Program-made: the position numbers and the translations under genes
Origin: Methanobacteriota archaeon
Lineage (GTDB): Archaea; Thermoplasmatota; Poseidoniia; MGIII; CG-Epi1
NCBI GenBank assembly: GCA_029977605.1
Contig: JAPOKN010000003.1
Location: forward strand, 1 to 51,134
Reading direction: 5' to 3'
DNA length: 51,134 nucleotides
Shown: positions 50,520 through 51,134 of the stretch, piece after piece
How the letters are laid out: the number at the start of each line of letters is the position of its first letter
Numbering within the stretch: position 1 is the first letter of the stretch
Notes under the pieces: model-generated
Database searches by the model: none
Seen by the model: the letters and a program-made list of their open reading frames with translations, nothing else
What the model was told of the DNA's origin: nothing

Positions 50520-51134
50520 TTCTCTTCCTCGAGGTTGCTATTGCTAGTAAAGTTAGACTAGCTGAAATAAAACCGATTGATGGCGTGTCTCCATTTTCGG
50601 GATTTTGCATTGAAGTCAGATTCATGCTAATTAGAGTTAAATCTGCTTCTTCACCTTCATGGATTAGCCTATTATATTGCAATAAGTTGGAATTTTTGGA
50701 TATAGTTATTATTTGATTTCTTTCAACTTTTTCAATTATTTCACCACCAGCAGTTACGTTGTAAGCCGCACCCCAGCCCATGTTTTGTACAGTTACAGAA
50801 TTGTATGTTTCATCAATGATCTGCAAGTGTCCTCCTACTAAATCCAGATTTTCCCATGCTAGGTCATACATCAGTAGTTCATTACTCAAAGCGCCTCTGA
50901 TTGTTGTTGATACAATTGGTGACCATTGCATATCGTCGACTTCAACTATCAAACTTAGTGCAGCTCTCGCACCATAGCCCCATGCTATAGATTCTCCAGC
51001 ACCTCCGGGATCTCTGTAAGTTAGTCCTGACACATTAGCAGATTCATTTAAGAAATATTCATACAAATCCCAATCAGCGATAGGGACTGCAAATTCTCCA
51101 GTAATTTTCCATGGTAGAACAATATCGTTTGAGC
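50503..51134 (-). CDS. secreted protein with C-terminal membrane anchor (C-terminal part)
   Basis: The reading frame is open to the right edge, so the true start lies outside the window. About 210 residues are visible: beta-rich external sequence (SNDIVLPWKITGEFAVPIAD, then VTVQNMGWGAAYNVTAGGEI), then an Asn/Glu-rich spacer, then SIGFISASLTLLAIATSRKR and an Asn tail. This end has the spacer-helix-basic plan of archaeosortase substrates but SIGF instead of PGF, so processing is uncertain. It overlaps the enoyl-CoA hydratase start by 17 bases. Confidence 0.7.
   Translation of the reverse strand, partial: SNDIVLPWKITGEFAVPIADWDLYEYFLNESANVSGLTYRDPGGAGESIAWGYGARAALSLIVEVDDMQWSPIVSTTIRGALSNELLMYDLAWENLDLVGGHLQIIDETYNSVTVQNMGWGAAYNVTAGGEIIEKVERNQIITISKNSNLLQYNRLIHEGEEADLTLISMNLTSMQNPENGDTPSIGFISASLTLLAIATSRKRNDNNN

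Noticed and set aside
1..51134. CRISPR array, insertion sequence, prophage or rRNA
   Set aside because: No regularly spaced repeats, transposase, phage genes or rRNA sequence were seen; the only tandem repeat is the 21-bp coding array at 27456-27602.

Overview
The window is AT-rich archaeal chromosome. Archaeal markers include aIF2-alpha, aEF1-beta, RpoK, TFS, Nop10, eL42 and eS27 proteins, an EF-2 with the diphthamide-site motif, GGGP synthase, geranylgeranyl reductase, an anhydromevalonate-type mevalonate branch and PGF-CTERM surface proteins. They are mixed with bacterial-type genes: GroES/GroEL, bacterial-form ThrRS, two PlsC acyltransferases and an MFS carrier. Together with methylmalonyl-CoA enzymes and an enoyl-CoA hydratase, this fits a marine heterotrophic Thermoplasmatota archaeon (Marine Group II/Poseidoniales or Marine Group III). 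That placement is inferred from gene content; no rRNA is present.

Layout. 1-3.1 kb: partial L-threonine dehydrogenase, triosephosphate isomerase, and groES-groEL behind a TATA box with a palindrome. 3.1-12.3 kb: peroxiredoxin, an acyl-CoA carboxylase beta subunit, hisS, a small ATP-dependent DNA ligase, tRNA-His, methylmalonyl-CoA mutase, PlsC and an rpoK-eno-rps2 operon. 12.5-16.6 kb: two tandem secreted proteins with sortase-type C-termini. 16.6-21.6 kb: nadC, tsr3, geranylgeranyl reductase and the classic eL42-eS27-aIF2a-Nop10-PAC2 operon. 21.6-24.3 kb: membrane-anchored proteins of unknown role. 24.4-30.2 kb: a tiny duplicated protein, tRNA-Ser, thrS, a repeat-tailed membrane protein, GGGP synthase and DUF2070. 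30.2-38.5 kb: the str-type operon (S12-S7-EF2 and EF1A-S10), interrupted by an MFS carrier and three tandem AIM24 genes. 38.6-42.5 kb: tRNA-Thr, a large propeller protein, TFS, aEF1-beta. 42.5-48.4 kb: a second PlsC, DUF1499, then phosphomevalonate dehydratase (fused), UbiD-type decarboxylase, mevalonate kinase, divergent UbiX and a 39-residue zinc-finger protein. 48.4-51.1 kb: a protein of unknown function, tRNA-Arg, flavin reductase-like protein, enoyl-CoA hydratase and a partial surface protein.

How genes work together. Mevalonate kinase, the fused dehydratase, the UbiD-type decarboxylase and UbiX (which makes its prenylated FMN cofactor) form most of the archaeal route from mevalonate to isopentenyl phosphate. 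GGGP synthase and geranylgeranyl reductase use the product for ether lipids, while the two PlsC proteins hint at acyl lipids as well. Propionyl/acyl-CoA carboxylase and methylmalonyl-CoA mutase fit propionyl-CoA use.

Most notable signals: adjacent ribosomal proteins eL42 and eS27 have both lost their zinc-binding cysteines while neighbouring Nop10 keeps its own; the compact mevalonate cluster; a propeller-helical-beta-sandwich protein of unknown role; the groES operator-like palindrome; and several very small conserved-looking genes. No CRISPR array, insertion sequence or prophage was seen, and no gene-free stretch exceeds about 270 bases.
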